Shown in pieces: positions 31,606-43,035 of a DNA stretch of 64,000 nt; the stretch's first letter is position 1; the number at the start of each line of letters is the position of its first letter. A program made the translations under genes and the position numbers. The DNA is from Perognathus longimembris pacificus (taxonomy: Eukaryota; Chordata; Mammalia; Rodentia; Heteromyidae). Below the pieces are notes generated by a model, which was given only the letters and a program-made list of their open reading frames with translations, was not told the DNA's origin and did no database searches. The stretch covers positions 72,108,575 to 72,172,574 of the forward strand of contig NC_063166.1 of NCBI RefSeq assembly GCF_023159225.1, read 5' to 3'.

Positions 31606-32229
31606 TTATTCTCTTTTTCTCTTTCCTCCTCCTCTTCCTTCTTCTCTTTTTAAAAACAACTCAGGGATGTTTAAGGCCATCAGCTGACAAATGATTTAGC
31701 AGAGATTCAAAGGGAGATCTCTCCATTATACATCTCACATTTCACTTGCTCACCCTAACTCTGTAGTCTGACCTTTCTGTATAATCTTCACATTAGCCTT
31801 TGAGATGGTATTTTCCCTTTCAGTTTCTGGTTACCCATCTAGGAAGGGAACAACCTTGAAAATGGGAGCATTTGGTTCCAAACTGAGCTTTGTTGTACCC
31901 TGAGAGGAGGAACAGTGAGCCATATAGAACATGCTGCTTCTAGGCAAGCCATTTTTATACAGAGGTCTGGTTTAACCCATGAAGGGAGGAGAGAACAGCC
32001 TTGGTCTAAAAACAAAAGTAGCCCCTCCTGCCATTTTCTCTTATTGGAAAACAGTAATGTTTATTTATCTGTTTCAGTATAATAGTGCTGGATCAGCAGA
32101 AATTTTTGTTTCTTTGTTTTTATAAACAAACAATAAGGACAGTCCTCAGGCAAGATTTCATGAGAGCAAAAGAAAAAAAGGTTAAAAAAAAGAATATTGA
32201 AGGTAAAAATGTACAGGTATTCAAATAAA
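31606..32229. other. Unannotated
   Basis: A CTTCCTCCTCCTC pyrimidine tract lies near 31616-31650. The rest is unrecognised. Confidence 0.45.
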
Positions 32230-32493
32230 GAAAAGTGTTGTAAACCAGAAAATAGGATCAACATACCAACTGAAAAAGGTAGAAAAATTGTATTATTTTT
32301 CTCAAAGATTATAAATGATTATAATCATTTCCAGAAGAAACAGAAAGTTATCAATAAATGTACATTAACTAAATAAGCTGTATCATTAACAAAAAAAAGT
32401 TTCCCACAAAGGCATTAGGAGTAGGTGGTAGTCACAGATATCTTTAAAAAAAGTCAGTGAGCAGATATTTCAGAGAATACAGAAAGATACATG

Positions 32494-32590
32494 GGATTGA
32501 GCATACAGCACAGGGTTAGAGGGCTTGCTAGCAGTTGTAAGATCCTGAATTTGACCCCCAGCACTATATTAAAAAAAATCATGTGGAAAA
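32494..32590 (+). mobile_element. ID-like SINE
   Basis: GGGATTGAGCATACAGCACAGGG, AGAGGGCTTGCTAGCAGTTG and GAATTTGACCCCCAGCACTAT are ID/tRNA-Ala wording followed by an A-rich tail. Confidence 0.7.
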
Positions 32591-32764
32591 AAAAAAGAAT
32601 GGCAGGCTGTTTTCAAACTTACTAACTGGCATTAATAACTTTGGGCAAGGACAGTAAAATAAAGAATTACAGATCATTCTCACTAATATAGATGAGAAAA
32701 AATTAAATAAAATACAAAAAAACAAAATTGGAAAAATAAGAGCAGCTGAGTAGTGGCAATAAGA

Positions 32765-33035
32765 ACAATAAAACCTGGCTGGGAATATGGCCTAGTGGCA
32801 AGAGTGCTTGCCTCATATACATGAAGCCCTGGGGTTCAATTCCCCAGCACCACATATACAGAAAATAGCCAGAAGTGGTGCTGTGGCTCAAGTGGCAGAC
32901 TGCTAGCCTTGAGCAAAAAAGAAGCCAGGGACAGTGCTTAGGCCCTGAGTCCAAGCCCCAGGACTGGCCAAAAACAAAACAAAACAAACAACAACAAAAA
33001 AACCCTAAACAACCCCCCCCACACACAATAAAACC
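32765..33035 (+). mobile_element. IDL-Geo SINE with 11-bp target-site duplication and long tail
   Basis: ACAATAAAACC is duplicated at 32765-32775 and 33025-33035. The head starts GGCTGGGAATATGGCCTAG at 32777 and the Geo module ends GGACTGGCC near 32970. A long tail of AAAAC and AAC units follows, then CCCTAAAC, a C run and CACAC. Confidence 0.9.
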
Positions 33036-33425
33036 ACACAATAGCTAAATTCAGCCAATCCCAGGAATTCAAGGATGGTCTAACATTCAAAAACCTATCA
33101 ACTTTAGCCCAATTTTTTTTTTAATGTCAGACCAAAGAACAAAACATATTCTTATTAAAATACATGTTGAAGGAACATCAGAATTATCTGGCTTTAAGAT
33201 ACTGGAGAAAAGATATTCTTATACTCCCCTGTTCTTTCAAAAATAGCTCAAACAATATGCAGAATGATAGAAACACAGAATAAAGTTAGGAAATAGGTAT
33301 GGTATTGAACCATACCACATTGACAAAGAAAATACTTTCTGAGATACAGCTAATGACTTAGCAGAGTGTAGGGGAGCTACCTGTGTACCAGTGGAAGGAA
33401 AACACCCCAAAGCTTTCAGGATCAT

Positions 33426-34344
33426 TACATATTATTTACAGAAACATACATGATTAATATGCATTTCTCCTGGTGCATATGCATAAATACATGCAGACAT
33501 ATATACATAGATGAGAACCTGGCACCATGACTTCAGGATGCTGGTGGCTCTGAAGGCATAAAGAGAGAGACGAGACATGGTGGTGGAATTATGAGTTTCT
33601 CATTTCTTCTTCTCAAAACTCTGCCCTGTTTGGATATGAGACTGGAGATCTGGGCCAACTCTTTATTATCTCGGAGTGATCAGGCTTAATAAGCTAAAAG
33701 TGGGCAGGTAACCTGCTATACCCTAACTATCAAACACTGTACAATTGGTACTTCTCAGAGCAGGCTCCTGTGATCTACCATGAGAATTGGAGTTTTCTAA
33801 GTGAATGAGCTAAATGGCGAGGGACAAATAGGGATGATCTCTGTGGAGATCACTGTTATTTACCTGCTGTACATACAGTAAATTTCTTGTAGGCATGCCT
33901 ATTTTTTTTCTGGGCTATTGGTTGACTATCCCAGCCATCTCTGAACCCTGTCTTCCTTCTGACATGGTGGCATGCAGAGTTTGAGAGGAGAGGGAAGGGG
34001 CACTGACACATGTCCACTGAAGTCTCCAGTATACAAGACTCTACTTCTTAGAGATTATTCCTCTGACTTTAGGATGTTAATTTGCCCTAAGTCCTCATGG
34101 GTACGGCAAATAGAATCTGAGGTCCTCTTGCCAAATCCTAGAATAAAAGTAACCCTTCAGCCAACTGCATGCCTGGTTTTATGGGTAAATGGGAGAAGGG
34201 ATGTCATGCTCATGCTCATGCTAAAAATAAGCTAGAATTTCTTAGTATTCCCAATCCTCAGCATTATGGGTATACGTCAAACATTTCTACACAATAAATG
34301 ATATGAATTTGTTTTCTTTGAAGGTAATTTGACTTTCGTTTTTT
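33426..34344. other. Unannotated
   Basis: CTTTATTATC near 33660 is a possible minus-strand polyadenylation signal. The whole of 33520-33990 could be an LTR, but there is no second copy or TATA support. Confidence 0.35.
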
Positions 34345-34562
34345 CCTTTTTTAAGTACTAAGATTTGAACTAGGGCCCCTTGTTTTATTACTTTGTTTGC
34401 TTGACTGGCATTCTACCACTTGAGCCACAACTCCAGCCCAGCTTTTTGCTGCTTATTTTAGAGATGGAACTCTGTGGAGTTTCCTGCCCCAGATGGCTGT
34501 GAACCACTACCTTCTAGATCTCAGCCTCCTGGAGTTATAGGCATCAACCACCAACACTCAAT
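34345..34562 (-). mobile_element. B1-Geo type SINE, diverged
   Basis: Geo part ATTTGAACTAGGGCCCCTTG and GCATTCTACCACTTGAGCC; head AGATGGAACTCTGTGGAG, AGATCTCAGCCTCCTGGAG. Flanks show no clear duplication. Confidence 0.75.
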
Positions 34563-35089
34563 TTTTAATTTGTTTATTTCTTCTGTTAAATTCCTTTGAA
34601 TTATTTAATCAGGTATACTTCTGAGGAGATGAGATGATGCAGAGATGAGATGTTTTACTCCTAAAGAAATAGGACTGTTACATTGTCATACTGACTGTTA
34701 CACTAGCTCAGGCCCATCTTGTCTTCTCTTTGAATTCCCATGGAATCAGATAATTGTCAAAGTTTTCTCCTTATATAAACCTGCTAAAGGCATATATGAG
34801 TACTGAAGTTTTAAAAGATGTCCAAATAGATTTAAGAATTTAATAATCAATATGTGGTCCCAGAAAGAAAAAACATTTCTAAAAAGTCATTTAAAGATCC
34901 ATTATATCATTAGATATACTTTCTGATTATATATATTTTTAATTTAAAAATATCTACTCAATAATCTCCCACAGGAAAAAAAATGCAGAAACAACACGAA
35001 ACATTCCTTTATCTCATCATATGAGTTTCCAAATGTTAATATTTTAATGTTTATTTTATTATTCTTTCTGTCTCTTTATACATTACAAT
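34563..35089. other. Unannotated, AT-rich
   Basis: No recognised element. Confidence 0.5.
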
Positions 35090-35345
35090 GTTTAAGTTGT
35101 TATGATAAAGGTGATGTACAGATGGGGTTACAGTTACCTAAGTTAGGTATAGAGCACGTTTCTTTTTGGACAATGTCACCACTTCCCTCACTCTCTCCCA
35201 TTCTTTCCCTCTCATCCCCATGCTCAAGTTCATTTTCAACATAGTGACCAATGAGTACCATTGCTGCATTTGTTCACCTTTTGCCCTATTTCTGTACCTC
35301 CTCTTACACTCTCAAAGTCTTATAAACAAACAGAACAGAAAGTCA
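35090..35345 (-). mobile_element. L1 3'-UTR fragment
   Basis: TTTAAGTTGTTATGATAAAGGTGATGTACAGATGGGGTTACAG and TTTTTGGACAATGTCACC, then CATTGCTGCATTTGTTCACC, occur in the same order as at 39270, 41262 and 61727. At 61727 the block is continuous with L1 ORF2 wording, which fixes the identity. Confidence 0.75.
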
Positions 35346-37039
35346 AAAACAAAAACAGCAAGAAAAAAACCCTCTTGTTTTCATTTTCTTTATACATTTT
35401 TATTATTTTTTTTATGAACCACATTTTAAAAAATGACAAACACAGGGAACTTTGGCCCTAACATAACATCATCAGGTATTTCCTAAGAGTAAAGACATCC
35501 CCTTGAAACATCCCCTTGCAGAACCCGACTGAAGCCAGGAAATGAGCTAGCACTGATACATAGGACTGAAAGAACAATCTACAGACTTTATTCAGACTTT
35601 TTCCATTGTCTCTTTGGTGTCCTTGCTTGAAAAAAAAATGGCTTGTGATCCAGGATCCAGACAAGGATAACTCCTTGCATTTCCTTGTCAGGTTTTTAAA
35701 CTATCCAATATTTCTTTGTCTCTGACCTTAGTGTTTCTGAAAAGAAGTTATTTATTTTTTAGATTTGTCCTTCCACTTATCTAATGGTTTTTCATTATTC
35801 TTATTTTGCTTCTTTAATTGTTATGTGTCTCTAGTTTGAGTTAATCTCTGTAAATTGCTAATAGTGCAGTCTCTATAAATACTTGTTAAGTATATTTTGG
35901 TAATTTCTCTTATGTAGTTCAATATACAGTTGACCAATTTAAGCCCCCTGAGTACTTGAGAATAATGACTTTTGCCACGTAGGGAAAGTTCAAATATTTC
36001 CATCTTTGTTTCAATGGTTGAACCTTCTGGAGCCTGTGATTCTTATAATTAGTATCAACATTTATGCTCTTCCTTTCCCACCACTCAATAGTATGATGTA
36101 ATAAAAGCAAAATTAAATATTCTGCTAGCTCATCACACAGATTTTGGCATGTTAGATGAAGACATCAGTGCTGTTCAGGTTGAATTATCGTCTGCTTTGC
36201 AAAAGACTGCCTAGAGTGTGGGCATCTAAGGATCCAAACCTGGTACCTGAAAGGTGGCTAGAAGTATGCAGCATACATGGGTTTGAAGTGTGAGGCATCT
36301 ACATATTTTAGGAATAAAAGTCAAAGGCTTTTGCAATGGAAGTAGACTGTACATGGGATTCCATGGGGTCTTGGTTTCTTGCCTCTCACAGAAGAGACGT
36401 GAACTCAAGGTGTCAGTCTCATCTGCTTGCTGAGTTACTTATTCATGCCTTCCTACCACAAACTTTTCAAGAAAGGGGGCTAGGCTCTTGGCCCCTCCTG
36501 GAAATGGGATGCATTTCTCCTTGGGTCTTTGCTGTGATGGTCCCATCTGGATGCTCTTTGCCCCAGCCCACCTGTCCCCATGCCTTCCTGCTCTGTGTTC
36601 TTCTCACCCAGCCAAGCCTTATCTTTTCTCAGTCTTTTTCTCCACCTGCCTTTTCCTTCTCATCCTCCTCCATCTCTCTAGGCCCCCACTGGCCAGTGAG
36701 TAGTCTGCACCCCAAGCCCCATTCCTCCAAATGAACTGCAAACTTGGAGGTAGGAATGTGTGGAAGTAGATTCAAATTGTTTAGAAAGATGAAATACTTA
36801 AGGATTCTAATTTAAGTATATTATATTTAAAGATGGAGAATGCATAAAGTTGCTTTTGTTTGTATCCTCTAGTTAGAGTTCTATCCTCTAGTTGTTATAA
36901 CAACTAGTTTTCAATCTCAAGATTGCCTTCAATTACTTGAGAATTATTGTGCTAATTATTTCCTATGCATTATTTCACTCAATCTTTACAGGAGCTCTGT
37001 GAAGGGACTCCTGGCTGTTGCTAATATGTCTATTTTCTA
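35346..37039. other. Unannotated
   Basis: 35346-35440 is A/T-rich. 35700-36110 may be old L1-like AT-rich DNA. 36430-36740 is pyrimidine-rich with an open frame lacking motifs. No gene is recognised. Confidence 0.4.
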
Positions 37040-37160
37040 GACTAAGGAAGCTGAGGTGCAGAAAGGCTGAGTAGCTTGTTCAGAGCCACACTGATGAAAT
37101 GTGGGCACTAGAACTTGACTCCAAGCATCCTTATCTTCAAAGCCTGCACCTTAGACAGCA
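37040..37160 (-). mobile_element. MIR fragment
   Basis: GACTAAGGAAGCTGAGGTGCAGAAAGGCTGAGTAGCTTG is the reverse complement of the MIR core. Confidence 0.7.
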
Positions 37161-37221
37161 CATTGTTCTGCCTCCTTCATCAGCAAAGATGGAAAGAAAA
37201 AAAGAAAAGGAAAATAATAAA

Positions 37222-37256
37222 GTTTCTTTTCTTTCTTTCTTTTTTTTTTTTTTTTA
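37222..37256. repeat. CTTT/poly-T tract
   Basis: CTTTCTTT units followed by about 17 T residues. No SINE body follows, so it may be an orphan retroposon tail. Confidence 0.85.
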
Positions 37257-37319
37257 GAACTAACGAGCATTTAGTTGATGCACTTGCTGCTGGGCAATGT
37301 GGAGGCATATTGGTATGCA

Positions 37320-37440
37320 TTATTTCAGAAAATCTTAAACACAACCCCAGAATTTCATGAACGAGGAAATTAAGGCCCAGAGAAGTTAAGCAACTGAGCT
37401 CAGAGGTTGTGGATGGTTCTAGCATATCATATTATAGCTA
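37320..37440 (-). mobile_element. MIR fragment, second
   Basis: GAACGAGGAAATTAAGGCCCAGAGAAGTTAAGCAACTGAG is a clear MIR core in reverse complement. Confidence 0.75.
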
Positions 37441-37779
37441 GCAATGCAAATCTCCAACCCTTTTCATTGGCTTCACAGTAGCACTTGCACTTTCAGATAG
37501 ACTTCAGCTCCATTGGGAAAGTAATTCTTGCCCCAGAATCTCACTATCCCTCCCTCAGCAGGTGTCCTAGAACTGGAGGCTCCCAGAAGGGGCTGCTCAG
37601 CAGGGCAGGACAGTGCAAGGAGGCCAGGGCCATGTGCATTCTCCCCTGCCCTCTCCTTTCCCATGAAGGCCCTGGTCACAATGGCCCACTGGGGCTCACG
37701 CTAGTCTTTCCAAAGAGTAATGTTCTGCTCATGGCTGATCGAAAGCTCCGTGGCTTGCCCAACCGAGGTATTGGAGAAA
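37441..37779. other. Unannotated
   Basis: No recognised element. Confidence 0.5.
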
Positions 37780-38000
37780 GATCCATCACCCTTGAGTGAT
37801 CGGTGACCCACAGGTACCATGCGTGGAACCTAATGACCAGTCACTCAATTACCAGCTTGGTGACATGTTTATAAGGGTGAACTTTCCAGAGCTATTAGGG
37901 AGCAGACAGATGAACTATCGCCGCGCCTGCAGGGCAGAGCTCACCCAGCACGACTGCCTCTGTGGACCCATTACCCAGTAATTAGAGGGGTTTAAGTAGG
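37780..38000. other. Candidate conserved non-coding block
   Basis: No repeat wording. CpGs are retained (CCATGCGTGG, CTATCGCCGCGCC, GCACGACTG) and two homeodomain-like cores are present (CAATTACCAG, CAGTAATTAGAG). The texture fits an enhancer. Inference only. Confidence 0.3.
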
Positions 38001-38610
38001 AAGCAAGGAGTTAAATTATTGCTTTCCTTGTCACAGTGAAAAGTGCTGCTTTGGGGAAAGAAGGAAGGGTGGAGTATGGGGCGGGGAGAAGACAAGAGGA
38101 GAGAGAAAGGTAGGCTTTGCCATGAGAACTTCCCTCATTTTTCCAACTGGCATGTAGAGCAGAAAGGTGACAGGATGGCAGGGAGAGAAGCAGCCAGGCC
38201 CTGAGTCTGACAGCACCTGCCGGGGCTGTGGTAGCAGGTGGGGAAGATGAAGACTGCAGCTCAGTAACAGTTCTCAGTGATCCTTGGTACACTGGGAGTT
38301 GCGAACTTTACTAAGTCTTGTCCACACTTGGGCTCAGCTGCGCCTGCCCACCATGAATGCTGTGGCCAGTGCTGTGATCTGCATCTTCAGCTGAGACCAC
38401 TGGACCACCACTCGCCTGATACCAAGGCCTGTGGCATCACTGGCTCTTCAGTCCCTGACCAGGTGATTCTGTGAGGCCTTCACAGTGCCAGGTTGTACCA
38501 GGCCTACCCTGTGGCTCTGGACTTATTCTCAGCTTGCTCTAGACTACCTTTGCTAAGCTCAGCTTTTCCCTCTACTTCTCCAAAGTAAGGCTGACAATTG
38601 CTGTTAAATT
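38001..38610. other. Unannotated
   Basis: No recognised element. Confidence 0.5.
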
Positions 38611-38896
38611 TGACTATGTCTTTTTTTTAATTAAAAAATTGGGGCGGAGGGTGTTGGTACCGGTCCTGGGGCTTGATTAGGGCTTGAGTGCTGTCCCTGA
38701 GCTTCTTTTGCTCAAGGATAGTGCTTGACCACTTGAACCACAGCCCCACTTCTGTCTTTCTCTGTGAGCAATTAATTGGAGATAAGAGTCTTACAGACTT
38801 TCCTGCTTTGGCTGGCTTCGAATTACTATCCTCAGATCTCAGCCTCCTGAGTAGCTAGGATTACAGGAGTGAGCCACTGGCAACAGGATGACTATG
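38611..38896 (-). mobile_element. B1-Geo SINE with 8-bp target-site duplication
   Basis: TGACTATG flanks the unit at 38611-38618 and 38889-38896. Its tail is T-rich (38619-38640), followed by the Geo module (GGTCCTGGGGCTTGATTAGGG) and a well-preserved 7SL-like head (ATCTCAGCCTCCTGAGTAG). Confidence 0.85.
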
Positions 38897-38990
38897 CATG
38901 TTTAAATTTAAGTTTTATTATAACACAATTAAGCAGAGGTCAGATAAGGAAGGATTGTAGAACAGATCTTTATGAACCCATTGCCTGGAT

Positions 38991-39128
38991 TATTTTTTAA
39001 GACTAAGTCTTCACTATGTTGTTTAAGTTGGTCTTAAATACACTGTGTTCAGGCTGGCCTCGAACTCATGGTCTTCAGGTCTCAGTCTCCCCAGTGCTGG
39101 GATAACAGGTGTGTACTACTGTGCCCAG
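38991..39128 (-). mobile_element. B1 SINE
   Basis: AAGTCTTCACTATGTTGTTTAAG, CAGGCTGGCCTCGAACTCATGG and CCCCAGTGCTGGGATAACAGGTGTG are standard B1 reverse-complement wording, without a Geo module. Confidence 0.85.
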
Positions 39129-39237
39129 AATGGTTTGGGAAAAAGAATTACTAACTACAAACCCATCTTGTTTCCTACTTCTTTCTCATCCCACATACTA
39201 TTTTATTTTATCTTGGCGGAACTTTCAGAACTGAATT

Positions 39238-39510
39238 TTTTTTTTTTTAGATTTTCACTTTTTCCCCCTTGAGTTTTGTAAATTGTTATTATAAAGGTGA
39301 TGTACAAAGGTGTTACAGTTGTATAAGCCAAGTAAAGAGTACACTTCTTTTGGGACAAGGTCAACCCTTTCCTATATCTCTCCCAGTTTTTTTCCCTTCT
39401 GCCCCCATTCACAAGTTGTATAGTTAATTGTCCATAGTGTCTAGTGGGTATCACTGCTGCATTTGTTCACCCTTCCATTTCTGTGCCTCCCCCACCTCCC
39501 AAAGACAGAT
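39238..39510 (-). mobile_element. L1 3' end with A tail
   Basis: A T-run (39238-39249) and AGATTTTCAC precede the shared L1 3'-UTR wording AAATTGTTATTATAAAGGTGATGTACAAAGGTGTTACAG and CACTGCTGCATTTGTTCACCC. Confidence 0.75.
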
Positions 39511-41144
39511 AAACGAACAAACACACATATTACTTTGAAGCAGATCTAATCATCACATCACTCCAGTACCAAATACAGAGATTTAGGTCACTCAATTGTC
39601 TCAGAGGAGTAAGACCGATCGTTATCCCCCCCCCCACCCCTCCACATGCTTGACGAAACAAGCTCGAGATTTAGTTGTTTCCTTCTTAATTCACATAGGC
39701 TGAGCACACCCCACTGGGGACAGGCATCAGATTCTCATATCTTAACAATCACTTGACATAATTCCACTTGGGTAAGTGTGCTGCGGATTCCTTATGCATA
39801 TTCATTTATTGAATTAATTTTACTTTAACTTTGTAAGGATAAAAGTAAAATGTATATGTAGTCAATATGCATTCGTTTACGTGAATTGTTATAAAATCGC
39901 CTTGTATTTTGTAGGCTCTATAACCATGCATATGGGCTCTAAAATCCAAAGTCACCAAGCAGCTTGTCATCACGGCCTCACGGAGCCCCTGCCAGTATGA
40001 GACTTCGTTCACTCAGGACAGAAACTTACTGGCTGCTCCTGTCTTCCATTCCACTTATAGCTTCACTAGTTTTTTTTTTTTTTTTTGAGGGGGGGGGTGT
40101 GGGGAGGTCATCAAATAAGCTACTTGTACACAAATATTTGTCTCTTGGCCTACTTCTAAGGTAATCTGAATTAAGGTTCATGTTTTATTTCTTCAGCTTG
40201 CGTTTCCCATATAGTGGCTCTCAAAGATAATCACTCCATTCTTCTGGTGACTGCTCTGTGGCTGCTGTTACTGAGGGTGCTGGGGTGTCAGTGTCATTTT
40301 GGAAAGGACCACATGATTAAAGTTGGAGCAGACACGCCGGGGTGGCATGGGGGAGACCCTACAGAATCTAGAGCATGGTCACTGCTGTCGTTTTGAATCA
40401 CATCTATTCCTTGAGACACTTGATTTTGGTGCAGGTTGCCCTGAATTAGAGTCCTAGCTCTGACTGGGCCCTGGTGCAGAGAACACTGTCATGAGTTTGA
40501 TGCCCAGGCAGAGGGGATGCACCTGAGCTGGTGGAAACGTGGACTCGGAGGAGGCTAGGTGGGAGATTCCTTGAGAAGCCAGCGTTCTGTTCCCACCATT
40601 GAGCTAGGCCAGGTCTGGCCACAGTGTAGATTGTGCTTGTGGAGTTTGGGCCAGGATGTTAAAGCAGGGCAATGGATATTCAGTCTTTTCAGAAAACACA
40701 GCTGCCTTACCTCAACTTCTTCTCGGAGCTGTTACATCTGTGTCTGTCCCCCAAGGATTATATTCATCATTTCAGCCATATTTCTTTTCACCTTGGGCTT
40801 CGAGCTTCAATTTCCTCTGGTGTTTATAGCTACATCTGTGGTTTCTCAATGTGAAAAAGGCATGTTTAAGATGGAGACTTTTTTTTTTCCCACCGAGCTT
40901 GGACTCGAGGTTGAGACTCACCAATTTGCAGTTGACTCGGTTGAAATGAAGTCAAAGGAAAAGCAAAACCTTGTTTCCTTAATTTCCTACTTTGAAGGAA
41001 AAGGGAGGTCAGATCAGTTACAATTTCACTTCTCTTCTCCCTACTCTTCTTGCTACTCTTCTACTATGAGCCAGGGTATATACTGGATACTGTGGGACAA
41101 CAAAACCCGATGTGATTCCCATCTTCCCGGATCTTCCCTAGGAG
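39511..41144. other. Unannotated
   Basis: C-run with ACCCC near 39627-39644, poly-T and G-run at 40070-40097. 39780-39990 keeps CpGs and AT cores and could be conserved. The long open frame ending at 41236 starts at a GTG, has no recognisable domain and ends in GA-repeat. Confidence 0.4.
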
Positions 41145-41226
41145 ATCTGGAGAGAGAGAAAGAGGGAGGAGAGGAGAGAAGAGAAGATCAGAGAGAAAGA
41201 GAGAGTGACAGAAAGAGAGAGGGAGG
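41145..41226. repeat. GA-rich purine tract
   Basis: About 80 bp of GAGAGA/GGAGGA/AAAGAG on the plus strand. Confidence 0.9.
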
Positions 41227-41261
41227 AATCTTGTAAGAGGATGTGAACCTATATGTAGTGT

Positions 41262-41443
41262 GTAAGTTTTTTAAAATTATCATTATAAAGGTGATGATGT
41301 GAATAGGGGGTACAGTTATATAAGTCAGGTAAGGAATACATTTCTTTCTGGACAATGTCACTTTTCCCCTCACTCTCTTCCAGTTTTCCCTTCCCATCAG
41401 TACCCATAAGTTGAATAGTTCATTTTCAACATAGCATATGCAG
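41262..41443 (-). mobile_element. L1 3'-UTR fragment
   Basis: AAAATTATCATTATAAAGGTGATGATGTGAAT, ATATAAGTCAGGTAAGGAATAC and TTTCTGGACAATGTCAC belong to the same L1 3'-UTR family as 35090 and 61727. Confidence 0.75.
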
Positions 41444-42309
41444 TGTTTTTAGAGAGGGAAGGCATTGCTCAAAGGTGGATGGTATGTTGAAACAGGAGGT
41501 GCACTGTGGTAGGAAGGGACCTGCAGGCAGTGGCAGAGCCACACAGTAGGAAGATAGCACAAGCACTGGTGGACTGAGGGAGGTGGGAGGCTTGGGGAAG
41601 GCTGAATGAGGAATGCATGGTAGGCAATGCATTGAGATGGGTCTCCAGGAGTCATGGGGTTGAACCTTGGAGTCCACTCAGAGGTGGATTCACAGAGAGG
41701 ATGGCCACTATTGTCAGTCCTTCACTCTATTCCCAGTGTTAGGATCTGGAAGTGAAAAATCTTCCTCAGATTTCTCCACCTATGGTATGAATGAGTCTTA
41801 TTGGACCCCCAAGGGTGGTGTCTTGGCTGTCAGCACTGGGTGAATTCAGTCCTGTGGAGGCAGGGTGGAGGAGTATGGCACACAGAGGCTGGGATCCAGG
41901 AATCCTTCCCTTCATCCTAATCTGAGAATCTCTGCAGTCAAAAGTAAACCAGACCAAGGTCTGAGGATTGGCACAGACAGCAGCAACCTGCAGAAAAGAC
42001 AGACGGTTGCTTTACTAGCGAGCAAAATGGAAGCATCTATGTATCCAGGTAAGAAATGCAAAGCAGGAGGCCACCGACAAGCTGTCAAAAAGGATGTACA
42101 GCTCTTTTTTTGTTGTTCACAGTGGTGGATTTAAAAAATTAAATGCACAAACATATGTCGTGAGGTTAGAGAAATAGCTTGTGGTCAGTGCTCACACCCA
42201 TGGGTCATGTCTTTAAAGATTAGAATCTATTATTAGGGTACATTCTATGCACGCTTGGTTAGGGAAATGTGTTGTGTGGTCAGATTCTATTGTTGGAATG
42301 GTAGTTTGT
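41444..42309. other. Unannotated
   Basis: No recognised element. Confidence 0.5.
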
Positions 42310-42456
42310 AAGCATTTCTTTCAGTTAATTTTTTTTTTTTTTTTTGTCGGTTGTGGGGCATGAACTTAGGGCTTGGGCTATGTTCCTGAGCCTCTCTGTG
42401 CTCAAGGCTAGCATTCTACCACTTGAGCCATAGCACCACTTCCAAGCATTTCTTTC
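42310..42456 (-). mobile_element. Geo-only SINE insertion with 13-bp target-site duplication
   Basis: AAGCATTTCTTTC is duplicated exactly at 42310-42322 and 42444-42456. The insert contains a T-rich tail (about 42329-42345), then a single Geo module (GTCGGTTGTGGGGCATGAAC to CATAGCACCACTTCC). There is no IDL or B1 head. It is either a stand-alone Geo monomer or a 5'-truncated copy that stopped at the module boundary. Confidence 0.85.
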
Positions 42457-42459
42457 TAA

Positions 42460-42690
42460 TTGTTTCTTTGTGCCCATAGTGAGGCTTGAACTCAAGGCCT
42501 TGCTTTCTTTCTTGGCTTTTTCCACTTAAGGTTGGTGGTATAACATTTGAGCCATGACTCCAGTTCTAGCTTTTCACTAGTTAATTGGGGAGTCTTTTGG
42601 ACTTTTCTTCCCAGGCTGGCTTTGAACTGTGATCCTCATATTTCAGCCTCCTACTCAGGATTATAGGGGTGAACTACTAGCACCCAGCAA
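42460..42690 (-). mobile_element. B1-Geo type SINE
   Basis: GTGAGGCTTGAACTCAAGGCCTT (Geo) and TTAATTGGGGAGTC, CAGGCTGGCTTTGAACTGTGATCC, CACCCAGC (head). It is the host of the Geo-only insertion's right flank or directly adjacent to it. Confidence 0.8.
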
Positions 42691-43035
42691 TAAGGATAAT
42701 TTTTCAAACACACATATACTTCCATGCATGGATGTGCACACACACACACTTGCACATACATGCTTACAACAGTTACAAGTGAGCCCAGGACTCACAGAAC
42801 ATTTAGTGCCTTGTGTGAGGGGACCTTTCCCTATGAACAGCAAAGGCATCTAGTTCTTACAGACTTTTGTGACTTTTCTTTCATGATGTTGGGTTATTAA
42901 CAAATTACTCCTTGTGAAGTCCTCAGGAAATACCAAGTGCTTGTTCAATGCTAAATATGGTTATTAGTGGAGCTTTGGTTTTTGAGAACAGCCAGGGAGT
43001 CCTGAAATAAGCAAATAACAGTTGTGCAGGGTGGC
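42691..43035. other. Unannotated
   Basis: Short CA run at 42737-42748. Nothing else is recognised. Confidence 0.5.

Larger units (their letters stand above)
32230..33425 (+). pseudogene. Decayed L1 ORF2 (reverse-transcriptase region), plus strand
   Basis: A-rich plus strand with old L1 ORF2 wording. AAAGAATTACAGATCATTCTCACTAATATAGATG (32663 onward) corresponds to the conserved YRPISL region, and CCAGGAATTCAAGGATGGTCTAACATTCAAAA (33060 onward) to GFQGWFNI. No long frame survives and many stops are present. It is interrupted by an ID-like SINE (32494-32590) and a young IDL-Geo (32776-33024). LINE-1 ORF2 encodes the retrotransposon endonuclease and reverse transcriptase; this copy is dead. Confidence 0.7.

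Noticed and set aside
40559..41236. Longest open frame, 225 codons on the plus strand
   Set aside because: It opens at GTG; the first ATG is about 100 codons in. The C-terminal third is GA-repeat translation, and no domain or conserved motif is visible. Most likely chance.
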